This document shows, piece after piece, positions 17,811-25,454 of a stretch of DNA of 64,000 nucleotides. Made by a program: the position numbers and the translations under genes. Under the pieces are notes generated by a model. That model was not told the origin of the DNA. It saw nothing but the letters and a program-made list of their open reading frames with translations, and made no database searches. Source of the stretch: Candidatus Pacearchaeota archaeon (lineage in GTDB: Archaea > Nanobdellota > Nanobdellia > Pacearchaeales > GW2011-AR1). The stretch covers positions 41,181-105,180 of the forward strand of contig JAGVXI010000006.1 in NCBI GenBank assembly GCA_018303855.1, given 5' to 3'. How positions within the stretch are numbered: the first letter of the stretch is position 1; every line of letters starts with the position of its first letter.

Positions 17811-18062
17811 TTACTCTTTTTTCAAACTTGTTGATGCAGGAGATATAAATATAATTGTATCTCCACGTAAAAAAGTCAAGCCAATGTTTCTTTTCGCTTC
17901 TCCACTTTCCATCTCCTTAGTATTGTCTAATACAAGGTTGATGTGTATATCAAAAGCTAGCAGAGTGCCAACAAACTGCTTGTCTCCTTTCAAATGCACT
18001 AAGACTTCTTTGCCCTTTGAATTGTTTAACAAATCAAGAGGCCTTTCAATACCGTTAACCAT
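17811..18062 (-). CDS. Lsm (Sm-like) RNA-binding protein
   Basis: 83 residues, the usual archaeal Lsm size. The Sm1 motif covers GKEVLVHLKGD to LVLDN (about 15-50), and the Sm2 motif ends in FLRGDTIIFI (about 66-75), the archaeal form of the I-R-G signature. The protein should assemble into a ring that binds U-rich RNA. It is the first gene of a minus-strand pair with RNase Z. Confidence 0.9.
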   Translation of the reverse strand: MVNGIERPLDLLNNSKGKEVLVHLKGDKQFVGTLLAFDIHINLVLDNTKEMESGEAKRNIGLTFLRGDTIIFISPASTSLKKE

Positions 18063-18283
18063 TATTAATTTTTGATGAATAGCTTTTTAAATGTTTTTGT
18101 TTGACAAATGAGGGTTATTTAGTCTTTTATCACTTGTTTGGTATAATATAAGATTAATAATCATACAATATCAGGTTGAACATATAATCAGTATAAGCCA
18201 CTCTGGTAGGATTTTTATCACAATTAACAATTTCTTCAAACAAAACAGAAACCTATTTAAACCAAATTTCTCAACATTAAAAT

Positions 18284-18646
18284 ATGAAAAAAGGAAGAAA
18301 GGTATCTGGTGGAAAATATATTCAGAGAAGGAAAAAGAAACTTTACGAGTCTGGAAAACAAAAAAAAGAAACCAAACTAGGCAAAGAAAAAAGAAAAACT
18401 AAAAAAGTGGCCGGAGGAAATAAAAAAAGTTATTTGCTTGCGTCGAAATTTGTTAATTTAATCACTAAAGAAGGAAAATCAAAAAAAGTTGAGATAAAGA
18501 AGGTTCTTGAAACTCCTTCAAATCATTTTTTAGCCAGACAAAACATAATTACAAAAGGGACAATAATCCAAACAGAAGTCGGGAAAGCCAGGATTACATC
18601 AAGGCCAACACAAGAAGGAGTTGTAAATGGGGTTTTGATTGAATGA
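18284..18646 (+). CDS. rps8e: Ribosomal protein eS8
   Basis: 120 residues, highly basic. The start KGRKVSGGKY and the end ITSRPTQEGVVNGVLIE are typical eS8 blocks of the archaeal small subunit; the archaeal protein is about 120-130 residues, so it is full length. A TTTAAACC box 28 nt before the ATG suggests a leaderless mRNA. Confidence 0.93.
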   Translation: MKKGRKVSGGKYIQRRKKKLYESGKQKKETKLGKEKRKTKKVAGGNKKSYLLASKFVNLITKEGKSKKVEIKKVLETPSNHFLARQNIITKGTIIQTEVGKARITSRPTQEGVVNGVLIE

Positions 18647-18737
18647 TTATTGAAAAATCATAATTTTTAGTTATTTCAAATAATATGCTAAATCAAAACC
18701 TTTTGAATTATAGTAATTAACCTTGATTTGCATCTGC

Positions 18738-18768
18738 TACAATAATGCTTAATCATAACATTATTGTA
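18738..18768. terminator. Perfect 10-bp stem-loop after eS8
   Basis: TACAATAATG (738-747) and CATTATTGTA (759-768) flank an 11-nt loop. It lies 92 nt past the eS8 stop and 100 nt before the lipoprotein ATG, so it may be a terminator or an operator. The 221-bp gap holds nothing else I can support. Confidence 0.35.
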
Positions 18769-18867
18769 CCATTTAATTGATAATCTCCTTATCTTTATTT
18801 TGAAGTGATTAATTGACAAATCCTCAACAATAAAAACCTTTATAATGTGTAAAACCCTTTTTATTCT

Positions 18868-19164
18868 ATGGAATTAATAAAGAAATTTATTACTGTCACT
18901 GGAGTTTTAATTGCTGCTGGGGTAAGTCTTCCTTTGATTGGCTGTGAAACAATACAGAAACACCCAGACCTTGCAGGAACAATTGGCGGAGCAGGAGCAG
19001 GATATGTAATTGGTGGAAAAAAAGGAGCTGTTATTGGAGGCGCTGCTGGTTATGTAATTGGAGACAAAGTGCAAGACGAACAAAGGGATAAGGAATTAAG
19101 AGAACTTAGAGAAAGACAAGAACGCTTGGAAAGAGAGCAGCTTCCCAGAGATTTTAGATATTAA
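18868..19164 (+). CDS. Glycine-zipper lipoprotein-like protein
   Basis: 98 residues: an N-terminal hydrophobic segment ends in a lipobox-like LIGC (C26), followed by a Gly-zipper block of GGAGAGYVIGG and GAVIGGAAGYVIGD (about 40-68) and a charged helical tail. This is the layout of bacterial 17-kDa-antigen/YmgG-like outer-envelope lipoproteins. In an archaeon it suggests transfer from bacteria, or convergent use of a Gly-zipper membrane segment. TTTATAATG 27 nt upstream of the ATG fits a leaderless promoter. Function unknown. Confidence 0.65.
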   Translation: MELIKKFITVTGVLIAAGVSLPLIGCETIQKHPDLAGTIGGAGAGYVIGGKKGAVIGGAAGYVIGDKVQDEQRDKELRELRERQERLEREQLPRDFRY

Positions 19165-19229
19165 AAAAGCACAGGCAATAGCAATAATCTGAATTGAAAT
19201 GCTTCTTAAAAACAGGTTTATTCTTTAGA

Positions 19230-19438
19230 TTGCACCAAATTTAAGCTCTTTAGAGGTTTAGGTGCAAAAATTCTTCTGTCACAAAAACCCCAATAGTTTA
19301 TGTGCAACGCCAAACCAAGCAGCTTTGCACTTAAACCCCATTCTGTCACAAAAAGGGTATATTGCTGTCACAAAAACTATCTAAATTAGGGAGAAGAGTG
19401 GATTAAAATAGAAAAAGAGGGAAATTCTGTCACAAAAA
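19230..19438. ncRNA. Structured intergenic region with repeated CTGTCACAAAAA
   Basis: The 353-bp gap 19165-19517 has no gene. It holds four CTGTCACAAAAA copies (19276, 19343, 19365, 19427). Between them are stem-loops: TTGCACC/GGTGCAA (230-236 with 261-267) around CTCTTTAGAG (246-255), and GTGCAA/TTGCAC (302-307 with 325-330). Hairpins alternating with one identical single-stranded motif suggest a small RNA or protein-binding DNA; strand and ends are unknown. Confidence 0.35.
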
Positions 19439-19517
19439 AGAATAGCATTAGTAAATAGCTATTAGAAGGAAATAGTTAAAAATTAGAAGTTCCTGTTAGT
19501 ATAACTTTTTAGTGGTA

Positions 19518-19679
19518 TTAGCCTTTAAATCTAATCAAGTTTAAATAATCTTTTATAATGATTAAAACTCCAATAAAAAAAATAACCAATCCAAGAATAT
19601 AAGAATTTTTAAAGAAAACAAAAACTCCCAGAATAAGCTCTAAAATTCCAACAACTAAATAAAATTTATCTTTTTTCAT
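19518..19679 (-). CDS. Small membrane protein, two TM segments
   Basis: 53 residues from ATG at 19679. After MKKDK come two hydrophobic helices, about 6-22 (FYLVVGILELILGVFVFF) and 28-42, then a basic end. Codon pattern and hydrophobic periodicity look like a real gene, although it is below the usual length cutoff. A GAAGAAAAAA tract precedes the start. Function unknown. Confidence 0.6.
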   Translation of the reverse strand: MKKDKFYLVVGILELILGVFVFFKNSYILGLVIFFIGVLIIIKDYLNLIRFKG

Positions 19680-19801
19680 TTTTTTCTTCCATTCTATTTC
19701 TAATAATTTAAAGTATTTATTATTAACTGTGTCCTAAAAGTAAAGAGTTAAAAATTAGATTATTCTTAAATTATTGTTAAAGTTATTAGATTTATAGAAA
19801 A

Positions 19802-20113
19802 ATGAAAAGGTGGCTTGAAAGAGATTTTATACTTGTTTTATCATTAGGAATCCTTATCGGACTTTTGATTCCTATTTTAATATTTAATCTTAAGGAAGCA
19901 CTTAAAGAAGAAGAGTGTTTTTGTGATGTTCCAGCTTTTACTGACCCCTGTTCTATTTGGAATAAAGATGCAAGAGATAAAGAAACATATGATTATTGCG
20001 AAGCTAGAAACTGGACATTTTTGACTCAAGAAGAAAGTGAGAAGATTATTGAATCATATAAACTTAAATATTGCGAGTGTTATGCTAAGTTGGCTTTATT
20101 AAATAAGTCCTGA
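19802..20113 (+). CDS. Membrane-anchored Cys-rich small protein
   Basis: 103 residues. One N-terminal transmembrane helix (about 9-29) leads to an extracytoplasmic domain with six cysteines (ECFCD, DPCS, DYCE, KYCECY), which could form disulfides. No family recognised. It is isolated, with a poly-A/T rich upstream gap. Confidence 0.55.
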   Translation: MKRWLERDFILVLSLGILIGLLIPILIFNLKEALKEEECFCDVPAFTDPCSIWNKDARDKETYDYCEARNWTFLTQEESEKIIESYKLKYCECYAKLALLNKS

Positions 20114-20191
20114 TTTAAGGCGACTTTTTACACAGGATAAAATATCATAATCCATAAAAACCTCAGAAATCCTTACTTTTCATGTCTAGGG

Positions 20192-20266
20192 GGCTTTGTT
20201 TAATAAGTCTCCTTTTTAGGGCTTTGTTTAATAAGTCAATCAAACTCCGACTTATTAAACAAAGCC
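20192..20266. repeat. Two direct and one inverted copy of an 18-bp unit
   Basis: GGCTTTGTTTAATAAGTC occurs at 20192-20209 and 20220-20237, and its exact inverted copy at 20249-20266. The second and third copies form an 18-bp hairpin with an 11-nt loop. The inverted copy also contains the stop of the 38-aa ORF on the minus strand. It may be a terminator duplicated in place, or the scar of a small mobile element. Confidence 0.55.
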
Positions 20267-20371
20267 TCTCCAACCATATGGAGTTTTAACTATTCTTGTA
20301 GATTTAGCCAAAAGCTTTCCTCTCTCTTCTCTTGAAAGCTTTTTCCAGTTTGTTTTTAATGTTTGTTCCAT
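20255..20371 (-). CDS. Possible 38-aa protein
   Basis: ATG at 20371, 38 residues (METLIKQ-unrelated; begins MEQTLKTNWKKLSREER and ends GWRGFV). It is basic and helical. The divergent palindromes at 20382-20425 sit just upstream of its start, as expected for a regulated promoter. Short length leaves coding status open. Confidence 0.35.
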   Translation of the reverse strand: MEQTLKTNWKKLSREERGKLLAKSTRIVKTPYGWRGFV

Positions 20372-20381
20372 TGTTTATACA

Positions 20382-20425
20382 TTATGGTACCATAAAAAGT
20401 ATATAAATATTGTGGTACCACAATA
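20382..20425. promoter_or_regulatory. Two TGGTACCA palindromes (candidate operators)
   Basis: TTATGGTACCATAA (20382-20395) and TATTGTGGTACCACAATA (20408-20425) are perfect palindromes with the common core TGGTACCA. The centres are 28 bp apart. The same core recurs at 20694-20701 upstream of the AbrB-like and RHH genes. They are likely binding sites of one of the local regulators. Confidence 0.55.
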
Positions 20426-20491
20426 AATAGATTAGTTTTGATAATCCTGAAGGGGTTTAGAACAAATACTTTTCCGAGTACTTTAGAATAA

Positions 20492-20659
20492 TCACTCTTT
20501 TTCTAAAATAATTTTACCCTTCTCTATCTTAGCTTTAAGATTTTTATTGATAAGTCCAGATTTTTCGGCGACTTCCTTTGGTATTGGAGAAATAGTGTAC
20601 TTGTGATAGTACCCATTTCCATCTGCTCTTTTTGTTGACTTTACTTTACTTAATCTCAT
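20492..20659 (-). CDS. AbrB/MazE-like DNA-binding protein
   Basis: 55 residues from ATG at 20659. The order beta (KVKSTKRADGNGYYHKYTIS), proline turn (PIPKEVAEKSGL) and a final beta pair (KAKIEKGKIILEKE) is that of swapped-hairpin AbrB/SpoVT regulators, which often act as antitoxins or repressors. It reads away from the RHH/RM genes across the operator-rich gap 20660-20784, so it could regulate itself and the RM gene. Call is from fold pattern only. Confidence 0.6.
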   Translation of the reverse strand: MRLSKVKSTKRADGNGYYHKYTISPIPKEVAEKSGLINKNLKAKIEKGKIILEKE

Positions 20660-20693
20660 AATAAATCTATTGAGACGAACTATATAAATATAG

Positions 20694-20763
20694 TGGTACC
20701 ATAATATTTAAATATACCACTTGGTATGGTGTAGTATGACTAATCATACTAAGTCTTATAAAT
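20694..20763 (+). promoter_or_regulatory. Promoter and operator cluster of the RHH/RM operon
   Basis: TGGTACCA (694-701), ATACCACTTGGTAT (714-727) and AGTATGACTAATCATACT (733-750, 7-bp arms) are inverted repeats. The last abuts the TATA-like CTTATAAAT (755-763), which is 29 nt before the RHH ATG at 20785. A bound repressor would block transcription; the mRNA would be leaderless. Confidence 0.55.
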
Positions 20764-20784
20764 CATACCCCCATAATTTATATT

Positions 20785-20946
20785 ATGAAAAAGGGGGTTG
20801 TGAAAGAGAAGATAACCATCTCTATCAGCCCAGAGGTTCTAAAAAATTTAGACGACTATCGGGAAAAAATAAAACCAGTTCAGCCCGACAGGTCTCCTTT
20901 AATAGAAATAGCCATAAAAGAGTATTTGGCGAGGGAGAAAAAATGA
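20785..20946 (+). CDS. Ribbon-helix-helix (CopG/MetJ-type) regulator
   Basis: 53 residues. The pattern ribbon (EKITISISPEVLKNL), helix, turn, helix (DRSPLIEIAIKEYLARE) is that of RHH DNA-binding proteins. It is in another frame from the RM gene and overlaps it by 4 nt (ATGA at 20943-20946), so translation is coupled. The TATA box at 20755-20763 sits 29 nt before this ATG, not before the longer upstream frame of the RM ORF, which supports this gene and moves the RM start. Likely role: autoregulator (C-protein-like) of the RM operon. Confidence 0.75.
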   Translation: MKKGVVKEKITISISPEVLKNLDDYREKIKPVQPDRSPLIEIAIKEYLAREKK

Positions 20947-23900
20947 TGGAGATAAATAGAGAAAGCTTGTCAAATTTTCTTAGTTTGATTGAATTTAAAC
21001 TAAAAGACGGCGAAGAAGAAACCTATTCCAAAAAATATAGAAAACATAATGCCTATGAGATTGTAATAAAAGTAAATAGAAATTTTAAGTCTTCTTTAAT
21101 TGATTATGGAAATAAGATTAATGTCGGTAGAAGAACAATTACAAACTTCTCAAAACCAGAAAACTTTGTTATTTTAGAGTGTGTTGATAGATTATTAGAA
21201 AAGGGATATTCTCCAGAAAAAATCTTTCTGGAAAAAGATTGGAGGCAGGGTCATAATGAAGGAGGAAAGTTAGATATTCAAGTATTGGATAAAAACAATA
21301 AGAGTTTCTTGATGATTGAATGCAAGACATGGGATACTGAATATAAGAAATATGTACAAGAGACATATATGGATGGGTCACAAATATTCCCTTACTTTAA
21401 TAATGATAAAAATACAAAATTCCTCTGCCTTTACGCTTCTTACTTGGATGGGGAAAAAATTTTTTACAAAAGTTCTATAATAAAAGTAACTGAGGATATG
21501 AGAGACTCAGCAACAAGTCAAGAAGCATTTGAAAGATGGAAACCCCAAGTATTTGAAACAAACGGGTTATTTGAAGATGTTGCGGAACCATATCAACCAA
21601 AATTCACAGGGTTAAAAAAAGAAGACCTTGTATCTCTGACAAAAGATGATGGAGGAGATATTTTTAACAGATTCGCTGAGATACTTAGGAAAAATGTTGT
21701 TTCAGATAAAACAAATGCTTACAATAAAATATTCAATTTATTCCTATGTAAAATAGTAGATGAGTATAAAACAAATGAAAAAGACAAACTTAAGTTTCAA
21801 TGGGAAGAGGGTGAAACTAATGAAGAGGTATTATTGAGACTAAATGACTTATATAAGGAGGGAATGAACGAATATCTAAACTTGAAAATTTCTTCTGTAG
21901 ACATAGAAAAAATTGATAAACAATTGAAGAATTTGGCAACTGACAAAGAAAAAGAAATAATAAAACAAATGTTTATAGAGCAAAAACTTTATACAAGTAA
22001 TGATTTTGCATTTAAAGAAGTCTTTGATAAAAAGACTTTTGATTTCAATTGTGTAGTCGTAAAAGAAGTTGTTAAACTATTAGAAAGGTATAAAATAAAA
22101 TATGAAACCAAGCAACAATTTTTAGGAGATTTCTTTGAAAGTTTGTTGAACACAGGAATCAAACAAGAAACTGGTCAATTTTTTACACCAGTTCCAATAA
22201 CCCATTTTATATGTAGCTCCTTACCAATCTATGAAATAATAAAAGAGAAAAATGCCAATAGAGAAAATCATGTTTTACCATATGTTTTAGATTATGCTTC
22301 TGGTTCAGGGCATTTCCTCACAGAGATAATGGAAATCATTAATTATTACATGGACAAAATTGATGATAACTTCTTCAATAATGCATATGCAAGAAAAGAA
22401 TTTAATCGGAATAAAGATAATTTTCTTTGGGCTGAAGAGTATATCTATGGAATTGAAAAAGATTATAGGTTGGCAAAAACTACTAAAATTGCTACATTTC
22501 TTAATGGGGATGGAGAAGCTCAAATAGTTTTTGGTGATGGGTTAGATTCTTTTTCAGAATCTAAAGATTATATGGGACTTCTTAAATCAGAAAGGAAGGG
22601 TAAGGATAATCAGGTCTTTGATGTAATAGTGACTAATCCGCCTTACTCTGTAAATGGATTCAAAACGACTCTAAGAAATGGGAAAAGTAGCTTTGATTTA
22701 TTTGAATTTTTATCTGAGAAATCAGATGAGATAGAATGTTTATTTGTTGAGAGAGCAAAACAATTATTAAAAAATGGAGGCGTAGCAGGAATAGTTTTAC
22801 CAAGCAGTATACTTTCTAATAAAGGAATTAAAACAAAAACAAGAGAGTTTATCTTAAAAAATTTTGAAGTAGTGGGGATAATTGAATTAGGTTCCAAAAC
22901 ATTTATGAAAACAGGCACCAATACAATAATACTTTTCTTAAAAAAACTAAATAATTTAAAAGGTTTAGAAGTAAAGGAACATCTGGATAATGCATTTAAA
23001 TCTAAAAGGGATGTTACTATAAATGGAATTAAGAATCCTATAGATACTTATCTAAAAGAGGTTTATAATTCTAAATTTTCTGATTTCTTGTCTATTTTAA
23101 ACGGAAAACCTAATGAGAAAATAATCAAATTAGATATTTACAAAGAATACGCAAGTGAATTTTATAAAATAAAGGAAATAAAAGACTTACAAAGAAAGAG
23201 AGATTTTAATGAATTATCTGAAGAGGAACAGAAAAAAGTACTAACTGCAAGATTATGTTCTTATATATCTGAAAAGGAAAAAGAGAAACTTTATTTTTTC
23301 ATATTAGCTTATGCTCAAAGCCCCGTTTTAGTAAAAATTCCAAGAGAAATAAGGAAACAAAGAGAGTTCTTGGGATATAAATTCTCAGAAAGAAGAGGTA
23401 AGGAAGGGCTTAAATATTTAGATGAAGAAGAGAAAACTACAAGTTTATATGATGTAGAGGGAGTAGATAATCCTGAAAAGGTAAACTATTACATTAAGAA
23501 TAATTTTTTAGGGAAAAAAACAGAAATAGCAGAATCTTTACAGGGAGTAGTATTCTATCAGAAATTAAGTAGCTTAATTGATTTTAGACAAACCGAATTT
23601 AATAAAACAATAAATCTAAATCCAAAAGTAGAATTTGAAAGTAAATATGAAAAGGTTAAGTTAAAAAATAATTATGAAGTTGAAAAGGGTACATCAATAA
23701 CAGAAGAACAAACGAGAAAAGGTGGGATACCAGTAATTGCGGGTGGAAAACAACCAGCTTATTATCATAATTCCTCAAATAGAGAGGGCTATACTATTAC
23801 TATAAGTGGTTCTGGAGCTAACGCAGGGTATGTTTCCTTTTTTGATAAACCAATATTTGCTTCGGATTGTTCTACCATCAAATCAACTAACGAAAGAATA

Positions 23901-24734
23901 GCCTCAACCAAGTTTCTTTATTATTTATTAAGCCTCAATCAAGAGTCTATGTATTATCTAAAAAGAGGAAATGCCCAACCCCATGTTTATCCAAAGGATT
24001 TAGAAAATCTGAAAATACCTCTTCCTCAAATATCAATCCAAAATGAAGCAGTGCATAAATTAGATAAAATGGGTAGCGAACTGATTAAATTAAAAAAGGT
24101 TAACGAGAATCTTATTAAAGATAAAGAAATAAAATTAAAAGAAATAATCACAAATAAGTACCCTACTGAAAAATTAAGTAACTTATGTGAGGTTGTTAGA
24201 GGAGGGTCGCCAAGACCTAAAGGTAGCCCATTATATTTCTCAAAAAAAGATACGGGAATACACTGGATTTCTATATCTGATTTAACGAGATATAAAAAAG
24301 GTAAATTTATCACTAATACAATAGAATTTTTGACAGAAGAAGGTAAGTCAAAGAGCAGGTACTTGGAGAAAGGGTCTCTTGTCTTAACAAATAGTGGAAC
24401 GGTAGGAATTCCAGCATTCTTAGGGATTAATGGTTGTATCCATGATGGTTACCTAACTTTCCTTAATCTTTCTAAGAAAATATCTAATAATTATTTATAT
24501 TATGTTTTTAACGCTATGAAAGAGCATTTAGAAAGCATTGCACCTGAAGGAAACCAAAAGAATCTAAACACAACTATTGTTGGAAATTTGGAAATTGCTT
24601 TGCCCCCAGAAAAGAAACAAGAAGAAATGGTTAGCCTTCTTGATAAAATCAACAAGGAAATAGAAGAAAATAATTTAAAGATAAAGAAAATTCAAGAAGA
24701 ACAACAAAACGCCCTAAATGAGATTCTTAATTAG
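20943..24734 (+). CDS. Single-chain restriction-modification enzyme (type IIG-like, R-M-S)
   Basis: 1263 residues from ATG 20943. An upstream in-frame extension to 20721 would precede the TATA box and overlap the RHH gene in another frame, so I reject it. Domains: N-terminal PD-(D/E)xK nuclease with D111, E126, K128 (LDIQV..IECK) and a following Gln; HsdM-like N6-adenine methylase with GQFFTP near 409, motif I DYASGSGHF near 450 and motif IV TNPPYS near 565; two HsdS-like target-recognition domains (~905-1035 and ~1073-1240) separated by conserved helices. One protein should methylate and cut the same bipartite site. No separate helicase (HsdR) is present. Confidence 0.85.
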   Translation: MMEINRESLSNFLSLIEFKLKDGEEETYSKKYRKHNAYEIVIKVNRNFKSSLIDYGNKINVGRRTITNFSKPENFVILECVDRLLEKGYSPEKIFLEKDWRQGHNEGGKLDIQVLDKNNKSFLMIECKTWDTEYKKYVQETYMDGSQIFPYFNNDKNTKFLCLYASYLDGEKIFYKSSIIKVTEDMRDSATSQEAFERWKPQVFETNGLFEDVAEPYQPKFTGLKKEDLVSLTKDDGGDIFNRFAEILRKNVVSDKTNAYNKIFNLFLCKIVDEYKTNEKDKLKFQWEEGETNEEVLLRLNDLYKEGMNEYLNLKISSVDIEKIDKQLKNLATDKEKEIIKQMFIEQKLYTSNDFAFKEVFDKKTFDFNCVVVKEVVKLLERYKIKYETKQQFLGDFFESLLNTGIKQETGQFFTPVPITHFICSSLPIYEIIKEKNANRENHVLPYVLDYASGSGHFLTEIMEIINYYMDKIDDNFFNNAYARKEFNRNKDNFLWAEEYIYGIEKDYRLAKTTKIATFLNGDGEAQIVFGDGLDSFSESKDYMGLLKSERKGKDNQVFDVIVTNPPYSVNGFKTTLRNGKSSFDLFEFLSEKSDEIECLFVERAKQLLKNGGVAGIVLPSSILSNKGIKTKTREFILKNFEVVGIIELGSKTFMKTGTNTIILFLKKLNNLKGLEVKEHLDNAFKSKRDVTINGIKNPIDTYLKEVYNSKFSDFLSILNGKPNEKIIKLDIYKEYASEFYKIKEIKDLQRKRDFNELSEEEQKKVLTARLCSYISEKEKEKLYFFILAYAQSPVLVKIPREIRKQREFLGYKFSERRGKEGLKYLDEEEKTTSLYDVEGVDNPEKVNYYIKNNFLGKKTEIAESLQGVVFYQKLSSLIDFRQTEFNKTINLNPKVEFESKYEKVKLKNNYEVEKGTSITEEQTRKGGIPVIAGGKQPAYYHNSSNREGYTITISGSGANAGYVSFFDKPIFASDCSTIKSTNERIASTKFLYYLLSLNQESMYYLKRGNAQPHVYPKDLENLKIPLPQISIQNEAVHKLDKMGSELIKLKKVNENLIKDKEIKLKEIITNKYPTEKLSNLCEVVRGGSPRPKGSPLYFSKKDTGIHWISISDLTRYKKGKFITNTIEFLTEEGKSKSRYLEKGSLVLTNSGTVGIPAFLGINGCIHDGYLTFLNLSKKISNNYLYYVFNAMKEHLESIAPEGNQKNLNTTIVGNLEIALPPEKKQEEMVSLLDKINKEIEENNLKIKKIQEEQQNALNEILN

Positions 24735-24740
24735 ATATTT

Positions 24741-24878
24741 CTATACATTTAACCAAAAAAGATTTTCCTTAAAATTATAAGCAAATTTCTGGGGTGAAGA
24801 TTTTTTCCATTTATTACTACCAGCCTTTCTATATTTTATCTGAAAATAAAAATCCAATGAAGAAATCTCTTGAATCAC
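24741..24878 (-). CDS. Possible 45-aa protein after the HTH gene
   Basis: GTG start at 24878, 12 nt after the HTH gene stop, ending 6 bp from the RM stop. Residues are coding-like (KYRKAGSNKWKKSS, then aromatic-rich end). If real, it is the third gene of the AbrB-HTH operon. No family recognised. Confidence 0.35.
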   Translation of the reverse strand: MIQEISSLDFYFQIKYRKAGSNKWKKSSPQKFAYNFKENLFWLNV

Positions 24879-24890
24879 GACTGTTTGCAA

Positions 24891-25136
24891 TTAAAGAATT
24901 CTAACTTTCTCTCTCCAATTAGGATTAATTCTGCATTTCATCATCTTATGCTTTCCCTCTTTTTTACAATTAGTTATTCCTGCTTTATCTAACTTCCCCA
25001 ATCTACTCTGAACAGTAGCTGGATGCACATTAATTGTTTTAGCTATTTTTGATGGGGTTACTGCAAGTTTTAATGGAACTATCGTTCTAATTATATCCCT
25101 ATCTATTGGGTCTAATCTTATTTTTTCTTTTGCCAT
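24891..25136 (-). CDS. Winged-helix DNA-binding regulator
   Basis: 81 residues. A helix-turn-helix is clear at about 25-52 (TPSKIAKTINVHPATVQSRL, then GKLDKAGIT), the pattern of AsnC/ArsR-type winged helices, with a short basic wing after. It overlaps the start region of the AbrB-like gene upstream by 19 nt, so the two are co-transcribed. It has no ligand domain, so it is probably a small repressor. It lies between the RM gene and the transposase. Confidence 0.72.
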   Translation of the reverse strand: MAKEKIRLDPIDRDIIRTIVPLKLAVTPSKIAKTINVHPATVQSRLGKLDKAGITNCKKEGKHKMMKCRINPNWREKVRIL

Positions 25137-25336
25137 CTTATTGAATATTCTTTATTTTTAAGTGAAGCTTTAAATATAAATATATCTCCTTTTTTAATTC
25201 CAACAATCTCCGCAAATAAAGAAGGAATGGGAAGTACTAATTGCCTTCCAGTATGTTGAACTTTTACCTCTTTTAATATCTCTTGAGGCTCTTTGATAGT
25301 TGGATTTAATACGTCACCAATATTGCTTTTTTTCAT
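25118..25336 (-). CDS. AbrB-like transcriptional regulator / antitoxin
   Basis: 72 residues. The segment KVQHTGRQLVLPIPSLFAEI (about 25-44) followed by GIKKGDIFIF is a swapped-hairpin AbrB/SpoVT domain of the kind found in archaeal regulators and antitoxins. An upstream GGTATTATTACC motif (inverted arms GGTA/TACC) next to a TATA-like stretch at about 25345-25375 is a candidate operator. It overlaps the downstream winged-helix gene, forming one operon. Confidence 0.7.
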   Translation of the reverse strand: MKKSNIGDVLNPTIKEPQEILKEVKVQHTGRQLVLPIPSLFAEIVGIKKGDIFIFKASLKNKEYSIRWQKKK

Positions 25337-25454
25337 ATATTATGGTATTATTACCTCTATATAAATATATCTGTATATCATATTATAACTATTCAATTAC
25401 GAAACATTTATAAAGGTGTAATATAGTAATATGATAAGATTACAATAATATAAA

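Noticed and set aside
19276-19438. CTGTCACAAAAA copies as CRISPR
   Set aside because: Spacing is irregular (67, 22, 62 bp) and the unit is only 12 bp.
20721-20942. 74-residue N-terminal extension of the RM protein in the same frame
   Set aside because: It overlaps the RHH gene in another frame and starts upstream of the TATA box that is properly spaced for the RHH ATG at 20785; the sequence is not protein-like.
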